Source of the DNA: Pseudidiomarina mangrovi
GTDB lineage: Bacteria > Pseudomonadota > Gammaproteobacteria > Enterobacterales > Alteromonadaceae
Reading direction: 5' to 3'
NCBI RefSeq assembly: GCF_003999375.1
Contig: NZ_RJLC01000017.1
Coordinates: 248,001-312,000, forward strand
Length of the DNA stretch: 64,000 nucleotides
Both the position numbers and the translations under genes were made by a program. Positions within the stretch are counted from its first letter, which is position 1. Each line of letters begins with the position of its first letter. This document shows, piece after piece, positions 37,928 to 46,651 of this stretch. The notes beneath the pieces are model-generated. The model was not told where the DNA came from. It worked only from the letters and a program-made list of their open reading frames with translations, and searched no databases.

Positions 37928-39439
37928 GTGTATCAAAACCTGTCAAATTTTACCCAAACCATGTTGATGGTGGCGCAATTTATGTTGGCGCTGGTGGTAC
38001 TGGCGCTATTCATTGGAATGCTTTGGTTGCTGGTATTGTATGTCATTGATAAACGGCAAACCCAGCATACTATTCGCCGAAACTTTCCAGTCATAGGGCG
38101 ATTTCGCTATAGCTTTGAGCACTTGGGTGAATTTTTCCGACAATATTTTTATGCGATGGATCGCGAAGAAATGCCGTTTAACCGCGCTCAGCGTAGTTGG
38201 GTGTATCGTGCCGCCAAAGATGTCGACCGTACCATAGCCTTTGGTTCTACCCGCGATTTGACCAAACCAGGCACCATCATTTTTGCCAATGCAACGTTTC
38301 CACCCCAGGATGACGAGCAACAAGCGCTGACGCCAGTAGTCATTGGTGCTGGCTGTCGCCAACCGTATCAAACTGCGCGGCTGTTTCATATTTCTGCCAT
38401 GAGTTACGGTGCTTTATCGCCGGTAGCTATTACTGCACTGTCGCGTGGCGCACAGTTAGCTGGTTGCTGGCTTAACACGGGTGAGGGCGGATTAAGTTCG
38501 TATCATTTATCCGGCGGTTGCGATTTAGTCTTTCAAATTGGTACCGCCAAATATGGCGTTCGTGACCGCGATGGCAAACTAAATCATTTGCGCCTGCAAG
38601 AACTAGCGGCCATGCCAGCGGTGAAAATGTTTGAAGTAAAATTGAGCCAAGGAGCTAAACCGGGCAAGGGCGGTATCTTACCGGCCGCTAAAGTCAATCA
38701 CGAGGTGGCAACCATTCGCGGTATTCCGCAAGGGCAAGATTCTATCAGTCCGAATCGCCACACCGATATTAATAATACCGAGGAGTTGCTTGATTTTATC
38801 GAATTAGTGCGTGAGCTCACCGGTAAACCCACGGGGATTAAGTTAGTGCTTGGCGAACCCTCATGGCTCGATGAACTGATCGCAGCGATTCAGGCCCGCG
38901 GGGTTGCAAGTGCTCCTGATTTTATTACCTTAGATAGCGCTGACGGCGGCACTGGTGCTGCGCCGCAACCGTTAATGGATTATGTTGGATTAAAATTATC
39001 CGAGAGCCTGCCGATTCTAGTGGATAAATTGGTGGCCGCTGATTTAAAGCAGCGAATTAAGGTGATTGCCTCAGGCAAAATGATCAATCCAGCTGATGTT
39101 GCGTGGGCCCTTGCGGTGGGTGCAGATTTCGCCGTGTCGGCGCGCGGCTTCATGTTTGCACTAGGCTGTATTCAGGCTATGCAATGTAATAAGAATACTT
39201 GCCCAACCGGAATTACCACCAGCAATACTGATTTGCAACGCGGCTTAGACCCCACTGACAAGGGTGTGCGGGTGGCAAATTATCAAAAGTATTTAGAGTA
39301 CGGCGTTGGTTTGATAGCACATTCATGTGGCGCTCACGATGCGCGTCAGTTGCAACGCCAGCATGCCCGCATGGTCACCGCACAAGGGCATAGCGTGCCA
39401 CTCTCTGAGCTCTACGCTAAGCCACACTCTGAACATTAA
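37928..39439 (+). CDS. Membrane-anchored FMN-binding glutamate synthase-like protein
   Basis: A 503-aa protein with an N-terminal transmembrane segment (about residues 10-40, MLMVAQFMLALVVLALFIGM in part), then a GltS-type FMN barrel: SAMSYGALSPVAITALSRGA, SPNRHTDINNTEELLDFI and DGGTGAAPQPLMD. The 3Fe-4S cysteines are conserved (C-x5-C-x4-C in GCIQAMQCNKNTC). It lacks the amidotransferase domain of true glutamate synthase, so its reaction is unknown. I chose GTG 37928, 8 bases after a strong GGGGGAGG; ATG 37886 in frame is the alternative. It overlaps the end of the convergent LysR gene by 23 bases. Confidence 0.85.
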   Translation: MYQNLSNFTQTMLMVAQFMLALVVLALFIGMLWLLVLYVIDKRQTQHTIRRNFPVIGRFRYSFEHLGEFFRQYFYAMDREEMPFNRAQRSWVYRAAKDVDRTIAFGSTRDLTKPGTIIFANATFPPQDDEQQALTPVVIGAGCRQPYQTARLFHISAMSYGALSPVAITALSRGAQLAGCWLNTGEGGLSSYHLSGGCDLVFQIGTAKYGVRDRDGKLNHLRLQELAAMPAVKMFEVKLSQGAKPGKGGILPAAKVNHEVATIRGIPQGQDSISPNRHTDINNTEELLDFIELVRELTGKPTGIKLVLGEPSWLDELIAAIQARGVASAPDFITLDSADGGTGAAPQPLMDYVGLKLSESLPILVDKLVAADLKQRIKVIASGKMINPADVAWALAVGADFAVSARGFMFALGCIQAMQCNKNTCPTGITTSNTDLQRGLDPTDKGVRVANYQKYLEYGVGLIAHSCGAHDARQLQRQHARMVTAQGHSVPLSELYAKPHSEH

Positions 39440-40310
39440 TGCGGCTTTCTAACCACTTACTGAAGGCGACCAGCGCCACCGGTTGGCGACTACGCTCTTT
39501 GTAGCTGATAAACACCGCCTCAGGGAGTTGTAGTGACCACTCTTGGTGCCGCGTGAGACCACTTAACTGTGGGTGCGACAATAACAAGCTGTCGGTTAAT
39601 GCGGCGGCACCATGATCGGTTAACAGGTCGAGAGCGCTATGGTCCGGTGCTTGCTGTACCTGAGCCTGACGAGTAACAGTGGCAAAGCGCTTGCTAAAGT
39701 GTTGCCACGGTAATTGTTGGGTATCGACCACCCAACGCTGCCAGTCGCCGTTACTCGGGGCTTGCTTAGCCACCGCGCAAATAGTTGGCTGATATAACCG
39801 TTGCTGGCGAATGTTTTTGTCTTTCAAACTGCCATAATGCACCACAATATCACTGACTTCATGCTGTAACTGGCTACAAACATTAGCTTTTTCATGACTA
39901 TTCGGGTACATAGCAACAGTGCTAAACTGCAGCCGAATATGCGGGTATAAGGCGCTGAAGTCAGGCAGTTTGCGCGCTAACCACCAGCGTAACAAACTAT
40001 CGGGTAGCGCTAAGCGTAGCGTGGTTAACTCGCTATCACCAATATCGCGAACGCGATCAATAGTGTGTTCAAGGTCACGAAACAGCCGCAGTAATTCAGG
40101 TGCCAAGGCTTGCCCTGCTGGAGTAAGTGCGTGAACGCGGTTATCGCGCTGAAAGAGTCGGGTGCCCAGCTGTTGTTCAAGGGCCTGCACTTGCCGCGTA
40201 ATCGCCGATTGTGATACGCCGAGTTGTTGAGCCGCATGCTTAAACGATTGGGCATGGGCAGCAATCGCAAATACCCTAAGAGCGTTGAGTGACGGTTGTT
40301 TTGCAGCCAT
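39417..40310 (-). CDS. LysR-family transcriptional regulator
   Basis: A 297-aa regulator. The N-terminal winged helix has SFKHAAQQLGVSQSAITRQVQALEQQLG in parts and LFQRDNRVHALTPAG, and the C-terminal substrate-binding domain has LRLALPDSLLRWWLARKLP and the GAAALTDSLLL region, in the style of GcvA. I chose ATG 40310, with TGAGG 6 bases upstream; a TTG 15 bases earlier is less likely. It is divergent from a LysE-type exporter across 73 bases and probably controls it. Confidence 0.9.
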   Translation of the reverse strand: MAAKQPSLNALRVFAIAAHAQSFKHAAQQLGVSQSAITRQVQALEQQLGTRLFQRDNRVHALTPAGQALAPELLRLFRDLEHTIDRVRDIGDSELTTLRLALPDSLLRWWLARKLPDFSALYPHIRLQFSTVAMYPNSHEKANVCSQLQHEVSDIVVHYGSLKDKNIRQQRLYQPTICAVAKQAPSNGDWQRWVVDTQQLPWQHFSKRFATVTRQAQVQQAPDHSALDLLTDHGAAALTDSLLLSHPQLSGLTRHQEWSLQLPEAVFISYKERSRQPVALVAFSKWLESRINVQSVA

Positions 40311-40383
40311 AGCGAGCCTCAGCAAAGAGTTGTGTAAGTAAATTTGAGTTAACTAAAAGTAAATCACTGAAGGCGCTGACGCA

Positions 40384-41034
40384 ATGTATTTACAAGAATT
40401 TTTAGCCATAGCTATTCTGCACTTTTTGGCGGTAGCCAGCCCAGGTCCTGATTTTGCCGTAACCACGCGGTACAGCTTAAGTTACGGCGGCCGCATTGGG
40501 CGCTGGGTGGCGGTGGGTATTGGTACAGGTATATTAATCCACGTAGCCTATTCATTGCTGGGTATCGCCATTTTGATTCATCGATATCAATGGGTGTATG
40601 CGAGCTTTTTACTTGTTGGCGCAGGGTACTTGGCCTGGCTGGGCTGGCAAGCGTTGCAAAGCCAGCCGCGCAGTGCATTACCCACAGCACAGTCGGCGCC
40701 GCCAGCATTAAGTTCGTGGCAGGCCTTTCGCGTTGGCTTTTTAACCAATGGGCTAAACGTCAAAGCCACGTTGTTTTTTCTCACCTTGTTTTCAACGGTG
40801 ATTAATCCAGCCACGCCAAACCTAATAAAGCTCGGTTATGGCGTGTATATGGCCATTGCCACGGCGTTGTGGTTTAGTCTGTTGGCAAGCTTGATTACCT
40901 GGCCGCCGTTTTATCAGTATCTATGGCGTATCAGTCATTGGCTCGACCGCTTGATGGGCTTGGCTCTGTTGTTGCTGAGTGCGTGGTTGATTTATGACTG
41001 GTTTACGCTGATTGGCGTTATAGCTTCTGCGTAA
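40384..41034 (+). CDS. LysE/RhtB-family amino-acid exporter
   Basis: A 216-aa inner-membrane protein with about six transmembrane helices and the family motif AVASPGPDFAVTTRYSLSYGGR near the N-terminus (in parts), followed by GIGTGILIHVAYSLLG and FLTNGLNVKATLFFLTLFS. These features fit the LysE superfamily, which exports amino acids such as lysine, threonine or homoserine lactone. The substrate is not determinable. The divergent LysR gene is the likely regulator. Confidence 0.92.
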   Translation: MYLQEFLAIAILHFLAVASPGPDFAVTTRYSLSYGGRIGRWVAVGIGTGILIHVAYSLLGIAILIHRYQWVYASFLLVGAGYLAWLGWQALQSQPRSALPTAQSAPPALSSWQAFRVGFLTNGLNVKATLFFLTLFSTVINPATPNLIKLGYGVYMAIATALWFSLLASLITWPPFYQYLWRISHWLDRLMGLALLLLSAWLIYDWFTLIGVIASA

Positions 41035-41092
41035 GCGGTGATATAATGCCAAGCTAAATTATCGTTATCCGTCATTAAACGTTGAGTATTTT

Positions 41093-41974
41093 ATGCAGTT
41101 ATTTGTAAACGATCTAACCGTTATCGATTTTTCTTACCTATGCCCGCAACGTGGCATGGTCGGAGAGAGTTGGATTGTTGATATTATTCTCGATGGACGA
41201 CTCAACGAGCAGTCTATGGTGCTTGATTTTGGTCGGGTCAAAAAACAGATCAAACGCATCATTGATGGTGCTGTCGATCACAAACTAGCAGTGCCGACAG
41301 AACATGCCTATACCGGCGTTGTGCATAATGATCTGCACGACACCCTATGGGTCGATTTTATGCGTCCTAATGGCGGCTCTATTCATCTATATTGCCCAGC
41401 CGATGCCTTTGCTTTTATCGATGCCGAGGCCGTCACCATGAGCTCTATCACTGAGTATTTGCGTGCGGTGATCAAGCGCGAATTACCCGAAAATGTAGAC
41501 GCCATTCAGTTACAGCTGCGGGCCGAAGAAATCCCCGGAGCGTTTTACCACTATACGCATGGCTTGAAAAAACATGATGGTAATTGTCAGCGCATTGCAC
41601 ATGGCCATCGCTCACGCTTATATGTTGCGATTAATGGACAGCGTGACCAAGCGCTTGAACAGCAGTGGGCTGATACCTGGCGCGATATTTATTTGGGCTC
41701 GCAAGATGACGTGGTGCCGTTATCACAGTTACAACGCTCGCAGCAGGCACAACAACTCAGCGAAGAGAGCCATATTGGTTACAGCTACCGTGCGGATCAA
41801 GGGCTATTTGAGCTGATTATGCCGCGCAGTGAAAACTATTTGATTCCAACCGATTCAACGGTGGAATGTATTGCGGCCTATTTGGCTCAGCAAATCAAAC
41901 GTGAGCATCCTCATGAGCAGGTACAAGTGACTGGCTTTGAAGGGGTAGGTAAAGGAGCCATTGGTTATGCTTAA
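41093..41974 (+). CDS. Tandem 6-pyruvoyl/6-carboxytetrahydropterin synthase-like protein
   Basis: A 293-aa protein made of two PTPS-like repeats. Repeat 1 (about 1-150) has the core MVLDFGRVKKQIKRII and an Asp-His pair (D62-H63) but no zinc histidines. Repeat 2 (about 151-293) has H156, C165 and the HGH zinc motif (H170, H172) followed by LYVAINGQ, and a PTDSTVECIAAYL region like the PTxEN motif, but lacks an evident Asp-His pair. The two halves may combine into one active site type, or the protein may have lost activity. Normal QueD is about 120-140 aa. The stop overlaps an M23 peptidase gene by 8 bases. Confidence 0.75.
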   Translation: MQLFVNDLTVIDFSYLCPQRGMVGESWIVDIILDGRLNEQSMVLDFGRVKKQIKRIIDGAVDHKLAVPTEHAYTGVVHNDLHDTLWVDFMRPNGGSIHLYCPADAFAFIDAEAVTMSSITEYLRAVIKRELPENVDAIQLQLRAEEIPGAFYHYTHGLKKHDGNCQRIAHGHRSRLYVAINGQRDQALEQQWADTWRDIYLGSQDDVVPLSQLQRSQQAQQLSEESHIGYSYRADQGLFELIMPRSENYLIPTDSTVECIAAYLAQQIKREHPHEQVQVTGFEGVGKGAIGYA

Positions 41975-42809
41975 AGCACGATGGATGGCGCTTTTGGGGG
42001 TGATGTTCATAGCCGCCACTGCGATGGCCCCAGCGCGCGCGACTGATCTAAGCATTGAACTTCGTGGAGCGCGTACCGCCGGCACGCTGATGATTGGTAA
42101 AACCGCGGTCGGTAACCGGGTATTCTTAGCCGAGCAAGAATTAAGCGTGACTGAAACCGGCCATGTGGTGTTTGGTTTTGGTCGCGAAGCAAGCGGTGCG
42201 CAGCAGCTTCACATCGAGGCACCTAATGGCGAACGGGCTACAATAAGCATTGAATTACAGCCGCGGGAATACGACATCGATCGCGTCGACGGTGTGCCGC
42301 AACAAACCGTTACCCCTGATCCTGAGCAAGTCGCTCGAGCCCGTCGTGAGGCACAAAAGGTTGCTGCCGCGCGCAATGATATGAGCCAGCGGCTTGATTT
42401 CTTGCAGCCACTGATAATGCCTGCTGAAGGGCGTATTAGTGGGGTGTATGGCAGCCAGCGTATTTTTAATGGTGAGCCACGTAATCCACATTATGGTTTA
42501 GATATCGCAGCGCCAACCGGGACACCGGTACAGGCGCCGTGGGCGGGGCGGGTAGTGCTGGCTGAGCCTGACTTATTCTATTCCGGCGGGACCTTAATTC
42601 TCGACCATGGTTATGGCGTCACGAGTACCTATATTCATTTACACAAATTACATGTGCAGGTCGGCGATATTGTCCAGCAAGGTCAGTTAATGGCTGAAAT
42701 TGGTGCGACCGGCCGGGTTACTGGGCCGCATCTAGATTGGCGCATCAATTGGGGCCAAGAACGTCTTGACCCTGCCTTAGCACTCGAGCACTTCAGTATT
42801 ACAGAGTAA
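41967..42809 (+). CDS. M23-family metallopeptidase (murein endopeptidase-like)
   Basis: A 280-aa exported protein. A signal peptide (residues about 1-25, ending in APARA) is followed by an N-terminal beta domain, a short helical linker and a C-terminal LytM/M23 domain. The domain has the zinc motifs HYGLDI (HxxxD) and HLH plus PHLDWRINW. It should cleave peptidoglycan crosslinks or regulate amidases. I chose ATG 41967 over a TTG two codons earlier. It overlaps the PTPS-like gene by 8 bases and converges with the M61 gene, overlapping by 11. Confidence 0.93.
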   Translation: MLKARWMALLGVMFIAATAMAPARATDLSIELRGARTAGTLMIGKTAVGNRVFLAEQELSVTETGHVVFGFGREASGAQQLHIEAPNGERATISIELQPREYDIDRVDGVPQQTVTPDPEQVARARREAQKVAAARNDMSQRLDFLQPLIMPAEGRISGVYGSQRIFNGEPRNPHYGLDIAAPTGTPVQAPWAGRVVLAEPDLFYSGGTLILDHGYGVTSTYIHLHKLHVQVGDIVQQGQLMAEIGATGRVTGPHLDWRINWGQERLDPALALEHFSITE

Positions 42810-44574
42810 GCCATCCTGCGAGTTTTTCCGCTGCCACAACGGTCAATTGTAAACTTTGTGGCGCTGGTACCTGCCACGTTAACTGATGCTCACGCAATTC
42901 ATCGCGATGAAAAGCATGAATCGTCACTGTTTGACCCGGTTTAAAGCGCTCGGCAATTTCACGTAGTGTTGCGTCGGTCACTTGCAAATAGTCGATAGCG
43001 ATAATCCGATCATAAGCACTTAAGCCTGCCATGCTGGCGGCTTCACCCTCGTAGACATGAGTCAACTCTAAGCCTTGGTTGCTGACTTTATATTTCGCCC
43101 CGAGCGATACTGGTAAGCTGCTGTTGACGGCTTTGCCACTAAAGGTATTATCGTCCGCTGCGGCAGCACGCGTCAGCGTAATACCAAATTGCTCGAGTAA
43201 CTCTTCCAGTGGCAGAATTGCGGTGGACTGCGTTGCCTGTTCGACAAAAGTAGCGATAGCCTGATAGTCGTAGCGTTGGCGTAAAAAATCGGCAAAGCTG
43301 TTATCGTCGGTACCCGCATCAGCTGAGTCCTGCTGGGCACCATAACGCTGCCAGAAGTCCGCCATCACTGCTGCTAGGTCATGTTGGTGCTGTGAGGCTA
43401 AGCGAATTTTTAAATCGACGCACAAAGCAATCAATCCGCCTTTGGCGTAATAACTAACGATCGCATTGGGTGAATTTTCATCTTGTTTATAGTATTTAGT
43501 CCACGCATAAAAACTTGATTCTGCTACAGATTGGCGGAGATGGCCCTTACCGCGCTGCACTTTAGCAATGGTTTCACCGAGAATGGCCAAATAAGCATTA
43601 GCACTGAGCAAACCTGCACGATGAAGCAAATAATCGTCGTAATATGAGGTAAACCCTTCATAAAACCATAACTGAGGCGTGTATTGCTCGGTGTCTAGTT
43701 GATACGGCAAAAACAGTTTTGGCTTGAGCGTTTTGACATTCCAACTATGAAAATACTCATGGCTGCACAGGCTTAAAAATACCCGGTAGTCATTGTCTAT
43801 GTTGCTTTTGTTGGTATGAATCAAGTCTTTACGGTTACATATCAGCGCGGTGGAATTACTGTGCTCGAGACCACCAAAACCACGGCCAACCACCATGGTC
43901 AAAAATAGATATTGAGCAAACGGTGGTTGTTCACCAAACATCGTTATTTGAGTGCTACAAATGCGTTGCAAGTCAGCACAAATTCTTGCCAAGTCAGCAT
44001 AATGGCGACCAGCGAGCACCAGTGCGTGTGGCACGCCAGCGGCGTTAAATTCGGCGATAGTCAGTTTGCCCATGAGCATAGGGTGGTCAATCAGTTGCTG
44101 GTAAGTGTCTGCTTGGAACCGCCCAGCCGCATATTTGTCGCCCGATATCCGCGTCAAACCGGTAGCTAGCTGCCAATCCGCTGGGCATTCGACATCGAGC
44201 TGACAAGGGCTGTTGGCAAGCTCATCAACACTAAGACATAAACTGCTATGGTTAAAAAAGGCAAAATCGCGCTCTAAGTAGGCGCTGCGAACAGATAAGT
44301 CGTAGGCGTAGACCTTATAACTGACCTGCACCTCAGCCTGGTTTGGTGATAACTGCCAGGTCTGCTTATCCAGGGTTTTAAAGGCGAGCGGCTGCTGTGC
44401 CGAATCGGCACGAAAATCAATGATATGACGAGCAAAATCGCGAATCATGTAACTTCCGGGTATCCAGGCCGGCAAGCGCAAGATATGACCTGTTGTGGAA
44501 CTCGTCGGAATACTGATTTTTACTTGAAAGAGATGAGCGCCGTGGTCGGCAATCGTGATGGCATAATGCAGCAT
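42799..44574 (-). CDS. M61-family metallopeptidase (glycyl aminopeptidase-like) with PDZ domain
   Basis: A 591-aa zinc peptidase. The N-terminal beta domain begins HYAITIADHGAHLFQV and includes RLPAWIPGSYMIRDFARHI. The catalytic domain has HEYFHSWNVK (HExxH) and a downstream WFYEGFTSYYDDYLLHRAG with the third zinc ligand Glu. A PDZ-like domain occupies the last 120 residues (GLELTHVYEGEAASMAGL). No signal peptide is apparent, so a cytoplasmic location is likely. GAGG lies 5 bases or so before the ATG. It prefers N-terminal glycine or alanine by family. Confidence 0.93.
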   Translation of the reverse strand: MLHYAITIADHGAHLFQVKISIPTSSTTGHILRLPAWIPGSYMIRDFARHIIDFRADSAQQPLAFKTLDKQTWQLSPNQAEVQVSYKVYAYDLSVRSAYLERDFAFFNHSSLCLSVDELANSPCQLDVECPADWQLATGLTRISGDKYAAGRFQADTYQQLIDHPMLMGKLTIAEFNAAGVPHALVLAGRHYADLARICADLQRICSTQITMFGEQPPFAQYLFLTMVVGRGFGGLEHSNSTALICNRKDLIHTNKSNIDNDYRVFLSLCSHEYFHSWNVKTLKPKLFLPYQLDTEQYTPQLWFYEGFTSYYDDYLLHRAGLLSANAYLAILGETIAKVQRGKGHLRQSVAESSFYAWTKYYKQDENSPNAIVSYYAKGGLIALCVDLKIRLASQHQHDLAAVMADFWQRYGAQQDSADAGTDDNSFADFLRQRYDYQAIATFVEQATQSTAILPLEELLEQFGITLTRAAAADDNTFSGKAVNSSLPVSLGAKYKVSNQGLELTHVYEGEAASMAGLSAYDRIIAIDYLQVTDATLREIAERFKPGQTVTIHAFHRDELREHQLTWQVPAPQSLQLTVVAAEKLAGWLTL

Positions 44575-44662
44575 GTCTACCTCAGTGCTGGAGCAGGTGG
44601 CAATGCCTCTATGCTAGCACGGCATTGACAAGCTATATAGCCATCTAGCTGCGATAAAGCGC

Positions 44663-44691
44663 GGTACAGCGCAGAGTGGAATGGTTATAAT
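44663..44691 (+). promoter_or_regulatory. Candidate promoter of the LytS/LytTR operon
   Basis: A perfect TATAAT (44686-44691) lies 38 bases before the kinase ATG. The -35 at 44663-44668 (GGTACA) is weak but spaced 17 bases away. Confidence 0.4.
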
Positions 44692-44729
44692 GGTTACGTT
44701 AACAGGTTTCACAAAAAACGGCAGAGGCC

Positions 44730-45809
44730 ATGAACAAACGCTGGAAAAGTTTACTTGATGATCGCAATCGCTTCTTCTGGGTACTGCAAGCCGCCGGGTG
44801 GTCAGGTTATGCATTAGTCCACTATATTGGCTCACTGATGCACGAAATGCGTGATATCTATGCGTTGGTCATTCTACTAGGCGCCTATGCCGGATTCCTA
44901 ATCACCGTGCCCTTGCGGCATTTATATCGCCGTATTTGGGATATCAGCCCATGGCAACTGATTATTGTGGTGTTAGCAGCATCCTATTTGTCGGCAGCTT
45001 GCTGGGCTGTGATCGATAACGCCACCTATTGGGAAATCTATAAATTTGGTTTCCGCCCTGACAGTGATTGGTTCTATTTCAAAAACTCTATTGCTAAGTT
45101 TTATATCATGCTGAGTTGGAGCGGTTTGTATTTTGGTATCAAATACTACCAAATGCTGCAAGACGAAAAACAAAAAGCGTTGATGGCTACGTCTATGGCG
45201 CACCAAGCGCAATTAAAAATGCTTCGCTATCAGCTGAATCCGCATTTCTTGTTTAATACGTTAAATGCTATCTCCACACTGATTTTGGTGGGTGAGAATG
45301 AGCTAGCTAATCGGATGATGTCGAAGTTGAGTTTATTTTTGCGCTTTTCACTCGACAACGAGCCCATTAAAAAGATCCCTTTGGCGCGTGAAATCGATGC
45401 TATTAATTTATATTTAGATATTGAAAAAGTGCGCTTTGATGAGCGCTTGCAAGTCGTGATAGACGTGACTGATGAGGCGCAAAAAGCTCTGGTTCCGAGT
45501 TTGTTTTTACAGCCGCTGATTGAGAATGCAATTAAGTACGGCATCGCTAAACTGGAGCAGGGCGGTTGTATTAACGTGCACGCTCACCGCCATGAAGAGC
45601 AATTAGTCATTGTTGTTGCCGACAACGGACCAGGCACTAAAAAACCGATTGATCAGCTACTTAATAGTGGTGGTGTTGGTCTGGCCAACACCCGCGATCG
45701 GTTGCAAGCCTTGTTTGGTAAGCGCTACTCCTTTACAGTAGCGAACAATGATCCGCAAGGGTTGCGGATCGATATCCGAATTCCGTTCGAGCAGGTTGAT
45801 ACTATATGA
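44730..45809 (+). CDS. LytS/AlgZ-family sensor histidine kinase
   Basis: A 359-aa kinase with about four transmembrane helices in the first 145 residues and no large periplasmic domain, then a HisKA_LytS domain (LRYQLNPHFLFNTLNAIS, with the phosphoacceptor His) and an HATPase domain (ENAIKYGIAK, ADNGPG, GVGLANTRDRL). The architecture resembles AlgZ/FimS or YehU without the 5TM-LYT domain. The signal is unknown. Its stop overlaps the response-regulator start (ATGA at 45806-45809), so the pair is translationally coupled. Confidence 0.93.
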   Translation: MNKRWKSLLDDRNRFFWVLQAAGWSGYALVHYIGSLMHEMRDIYALVILLGAYAGFLITVPLRHLYRRIWDISPWQLIIVVLAASYLSAACWAVIDNATYWEIYKFGFRPDSDWFYFKNSIAKFYIMLSWSGLYFGIKYYQMLQDEKQKALMATSMAHQAQLKMLRYQLNPHFLFNTLNAISTLILVGENELANRMMSKLSLFLRFSLDNEPIKKIPLAREIDAINLYLDIEKVRFDERLQVVIDVTDEAQKALVPSLFLQPLIENAIKYGIAKLEQGGCINVHAHRHEEQLVIVVADNGPGTKKPIDQLLNSGGVGLANTRDRLQALFGKRYSFTVANNDPQGLRIDIRIPFEQVDTI

Positions 45810-46633
45810 CGAAAACCATTCGTGCTTTGGTTGTAGATGATGAGTCACTGGCTCGACGTGGCTTAATTGTGCGGCTTCGTGAATTTGCTCAGGTAGAGGT
45901 ACTTGACGAATGCCAGAATGCCCGCCAAGCAGTTGAAAAAATTATTACCTTAAAGCCCGACTTAGTCTTTCTCGATATCCAAATGCCTGGTATGAATGGT
46001 TTTGATGTGTTGCGTGAGGTACAAAACGCTGGTCAACAAATGCCCTTGGTGGTGTTCGTTACGGCTTATGATCATTATGCGATAAAAGCCTTTGAAGTAC
46101 GTGCTATCGATTATCTATTGAAGCCAGTTGATCACGAACGGTTACAACAAAGTTTAAGCCGGATTGAAAAAAACTTAGCGGAACGTGAACGAAACGATCA
46201 ACATCAGCGTATCTTAAATTTGCTCGCTGACGCTACCGGTGAGGATTGCGAAGATATTCTCAAGCGCCTAGCCAGCGGTGAAGATATGACCATGGCGCGT
46301 TATCCTGAGCATATTGCGATTAAAGAAAGTGGCGAAATTACCCGTGTTGCAATCAATTCAATTGAGTGGGTTGATGCGGCGGGCGACTATATGTGTATTC
46401 ATGCTTGTAATGAGACTCATATTTTGCGTCGCACGATGAAAGAGCTCGAAGACGAGCTCAATCCAGCGCGCTTTCAGCGCATACATCGCTCTGCGATCGT
46501 TAACCTCGATCAAGTAGAAAAGTTATGTAGTCGGCAAAATGGTGAATACCACCTCGTTCTGCGCAACGGTAAAGAGCTTAAAGTAAGTCGAAGTTATAAA
46601 GATCGTATCAAGAAATTAATTTTATCGACGTAA
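45806..46633 (+). CDS. LytTR-family response regulator
   Basis: A 275-aa regulator with an intact receiver domain (D11, D12, phosphoacceptor D57 in LVFLDIQMPG, T in FVTAYD, K in DYLLKPV) and a C-terminal LytTR DNA-binding domain (about 175-275) with WVDAAGDYMCIHA, HILRRTMKELE and FQRIHRSAIVNL. It belongs to the AlgR/YehT (BtsR) type and should bind direct repeats upstream of its targets. The only likely linked target is the lipoprotein gene 18 bases downstream. Confidence 0.95.
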   Translation: MTKTIRALVVDDESLARRGLIVRLREFAQVEVLDECQNARQAVEKIITLKPDLVFLDIQMPGMNGFDVLREVQNAGQQMPLVVFVTAYDHYAIKAFEVRAIDYLLKPVDHERLQQSLSRIEKNLAERERNDQHQRILNLLADATGEDCEDILKRLASGEDMTMARYPEHIAIKESGEITRVAINSIEWVDAAGDYMCIHACNETHILRRTMKELEDELNPARFQRIHRSAIVNLDQVEKLCSRQNGEYHLVLRNGKELKVSRSYKDRIKKLILST

Positions 46634-46651
46634 TTTAACCAAGGAGTGAAC

